Origin: Candidatus Saccharibacteria bacterium CG10_big_fil_rev_8_21_14_0_10_47_8
GTDB taxonomy: Bacteria; Patescibacteriota; Saccharimonadia; Saccharimonadales; UBA10212
Assembly: GCA_002793885.1 (NCBI GenBank)
Contig: PFEG01000006.1
Span: 1 to 14,096 of the forward strand
DNA length: 14,096 bases
Direction: 5' to 3'
Under the pieces are notes generated by a model. It made no database searches. It was not told where the DNA came from and was given only the letters and a program-made list of their open reading frames with translations. Shown here in pieces: positions 12,154 to 14,096 of the stretch (position 1 is the first letter of the stretch; each line of letters opens with the position of its first letter). A program made the position numbers and the translations under genes.

Positions 12154-14096
12154 ATGGGATTACTCTCGAGAGCAAAACACACAGGTGCTGCGCACGAGCA
12201 TTGTTTACTAATGCTTGAGGTGCCGCGCACCAATGATAAAAAAGAGTTAGCCGCAGAGCAGATGCTGGCGGCCCTACATGGTATCCTGCGCTCCAAAAAA
12301 GAGGTCCGGTTGTCCGGTACACTGCAAGAGCATATAAGTATGGAAATTATCGCTATCGGCCAGCGTATCCATTTTTACATTTGGACACCCAAGCACTTAC
12401 AAGCCTTTGTGGAGGGACAGATATACGCCCAGTATCCTACGGCCCAGATTTACGAACAAACCAAAGATTATGCCGACCGGATACTCAGCCAAACTGTTAT
12501 CCATAGCGCTGAGCTAACCCTGACCGATAATGAAACCATACCTATTAAAACCTTTCCCAGCTTTGAGGTTGACCCGCTGGCAGCCATCACCGCCACGCTG
12601 GCTAAGCTGGACAAAGAAGACGAGGAGATGTGGATACAAATCAACGCCCGCCCAATATCTGATAATTGGCACCGCAGGGGTGTTAAAACTGTCGAGCAGA
12701 TTAAAAAAGGCCGCGGCATTTTCGGGAGCGGGGCAGGGGGGACAGCTCTCAGTTATGCCGGTCAGGTGTTCGGCGCTTTGGCCAAGCCACCGGAAACCGG
12801 TGGCACGCCTGGGGCCCCAGCTGCGCCAGAGATGTCAGAACGTGACAAAAGCCGTGTGACAGCTATCCAAGAGAAGGGAACCAAGCTAGGCTATCAGGTT
12901 AAAATTCGCTTACTATATGCCGGCCACGACCAACATACAGCCCGTCTGCGCATGCAAGCCTTAGTTGGCGCATTCAAACAGTTTAATACTACCAATCTAA
13001 ACGGTTTTGAAGCTAAGGCTCCCAGTTTTTCCCGCGACAGGCAGCTGCAATACCAGACCCGGTTTTTCATAGAAAACGGGTTTATCTTAAACATCGAGGA
13101 GCTGGCCAGCTTATTCCACCTGCCACATACTTCGGTAGAAACTCCAAATATCGTTTGGGCAACCACCAAAACAGCCGAGCCGCCGCCCAATATACCTACA
13201 GTTGTTCCTGAGCAAGAGAAAGATATAAGTCTATTCGGTGTAACCAACTTCAGGGGTGATAACAGTGTCTTTGGTATTTGGCGGGGCGACCGCGGCCGAC
13301 ATGTTTATATTTTGGGCCAAACTGGTACCGGTAAGACAGGGGCCCTGGAGTTACTAACTCTTTCGGATATTTATTACGACCAAGGGTTTGCGGTCATTGA
13401 TCCGCATGGTGACTACGCTCAGCATGTTTTGAGTTTCATACCGCCCCGCCGTATTAATGATGTAGTTTATTTTAACCCGGCCGATACTGCCTACCCGATC
13501 GGCTTTAACCCGCTGGAAATTACCGATCCTTCTTTGAAAGGCCACATCAGCTCTGAGTTAGTGGGTGTTTTAAAACGTCTTTTCGCTGAAAGCTGGGGAC
13601 CGAGGCTGGAGTACATACTGCGCTACACCTTACTGGCATTACTTGATTACCCCAACTCCACGATGCTAGATATTACCCGGATGCTAACCGATAAAAAGTT
13701 TAGGCAAGGAGTAATCAACTATATCGACGACCCGGTGGTCAAAAATTTCTGGGTAACTGAATTTGCCAGCTGGAATGATAAATTTGCTTCTGAAGCGGTG
13801 GCTCCGGTGTTAAACAAAGTAGGGGCCTTTACCGCCAACCCGATGATTAGAAACATCATCGGCCAGCCAAAAAGTACCTTTAACCTTCGACAGATCATGG
13901 ACCAAGGTAAAATTTTAATAGTTAATCTTAGCCGCGGCTTAATGGGCGAAGATAACGCTGGTGTGCTAGGAGCTATGATAGTTACCAAAATCCAGCTAGC
14001 CGCCATGGGCCGGGCCGATGTTCCCGAAGCAGAGCGCCGGCAATTTTACTTGTACGTCGACGAACTTCAAAACTTTGCTACTGATAGTTTCGCCAC
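12154..14096 (+). CDS. VirD4/TraG-like DNA-transfer ATPase, 3' end missing
   Basis: The frame is open from ATG 12154 to the window end (647 codons). Residues about 1-370 form a soluble N-terminal region that is a CPR hallmark (HFYIWTPKHL, VEGQIYAQYPTAQIYE, DYADRILS), interrupted by a Gly/Pro/Ala linker near 190-225. The ATPase follows: lead-in FGVTNFRGDNSVFGIWRGDR, Walker A GQTGTGKT (388-395), AVIDPHGDYAQ, the helical all-alpha insert, ILIVNLSRGL, and Walker B YLYVDELQNF with D636-E637. This family pumps DNA or couples substrates to type IV secretion or pilus systems. No membrane helices are visible, unlike classical VirD4, so anchoring must come from partners. An in-frame TAA at 12148 fixes the start. 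DNA export versus import cannot be told from sequence; dprA nearby would fit uptake. Confidence 0.9.
   Translation, partial: MGLLSRAKHTGAAHEHCLLMLEVPRTNDKKELAAEQMLAALHGILRSKKEVRLSGTLQEHISMEIIAIGQRIHFYIWTPKHLQAFVEGQIYAQYPTAQIYEQTKDYADRILSQTVIHSAELTLTDNETIPIKTFPSFEVDPLAAITATLAKLDKEDEEMWIQINARPISDNWHRRGVKTVEQIKKGRGIFGSGAGGTALSYAGQVFGALAKPPETGGTPGAPAAPEMSERDKSRVTAIQEKGTKLGYQVKIRLLYAGHDQHTARLRMQALVGAFKQFNTTNLNGFEAKAPSFSRDRQLQYQTRFFIENGFILNIEELASLFHLPHTSVETPNIVWATTKTAEPPPNIPTVVPEQEKDISLFGVTNFRGDNSVFGIWRGDRGRHVYILGQTGTGKTGALELLTLSDIYYDQGFAVIDPHGDYAQHVLSFIPPRRINDVVYFNPADTAYPIGFNPLEITDPSLKGHISSELVGVLKRLFAESWGPRLEYILRYTLLALLDYPNSTMLDITRMLTDKKFRQGVINYIDDPVVKNFWVTEFASWNDKFASEAVAPVLNKVGAFTANPMIRNIIGQPKSTFNLRQIMDQGKILIVNLSRGLMGEDNAGVLGAMIVTKIQLAAMGRADVPEAERRQFYLYVDELQNFATDSFA

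Overview
The window looks like chromosomal DNA from a Patescibacteria/CPR bacterium, most likely a Candidatus Saccharibacteria (TM7) relative. This rests on gene content recognised by eye: a DUF3048 protein, a soluble PAS histidine kinase followed by a REC-only regulator, a sigma-region-4/HARE-HTH protein, and a VirD4-like ATPase with the soluble N-terminal domain typical of CPR genomes. TGA is used as a stop (end of the histidine kinase), so the standard code applies. Most genes average close to 50% G+C. Spacers are AT-rich and full of inverted repeats.

Layout. 1-1045: 3' part of a membrane-anchored DUF3048 protein. 1177-1252: tRNA-Glu(CTC), preceded by an AT-rich quasi-palindrome. 1269-1856 (minus): unknown protein with a CxxC...CxxC zinc-site-like tail. 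2107-4184: histidine kinase and REC protein, probably one signalling unit, ended by a hairpin terminator. 4269-6328: der (ribosome assembly GTPase) and pth (peptidyl-tRNA hydrolase). 6337-6630 (minus): small AT-rich unknown gene. 6631-7399: 769 bases with no convincing gene, packed with nested inverted repeats. 7400-10742: dprA and topA. 10941-11978: sigma4/HARE-HTH regulator behind a near-consensus promoter. 11987-12076: long hairpin element. 12154-14096: VirD4/TraG-like ATPase running off the window end.

The most interesting part is 6631-7399. On the minus strand there is a TTGACT-17 nt-TAAAAT promoter at 7362-7390. Next come about 450 nt that fold into consecutive long helices, including a helix that pairs the two ends of the RNA through G-U pairs possible only on the minus strand. 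A G+C-rich hairpin with a short U run closes the unit at 6863-6900. This is a candidate large structured noncoding RNA that I cannot assign to a known family. A second closed structure (6696-6866) sits next to it.

Other themes: promoter-like -10 hexamers lie only 6-9 nt before several start codons without a Shine-Dalgarno sequence, suggesting leaderless or near-leaderless transcripts. Perfect 11-bp palindromes sit immediately before the likely starts of both pth and topA. The genes serve translation quality control (pth, tRNA), ribosome assembly (der), DNA topology (topA), DNA uptake and recombination (dprA, possibly with the VirD4-like ATPase), signalling (kinase/REC) and transcription (sigma4 protein).
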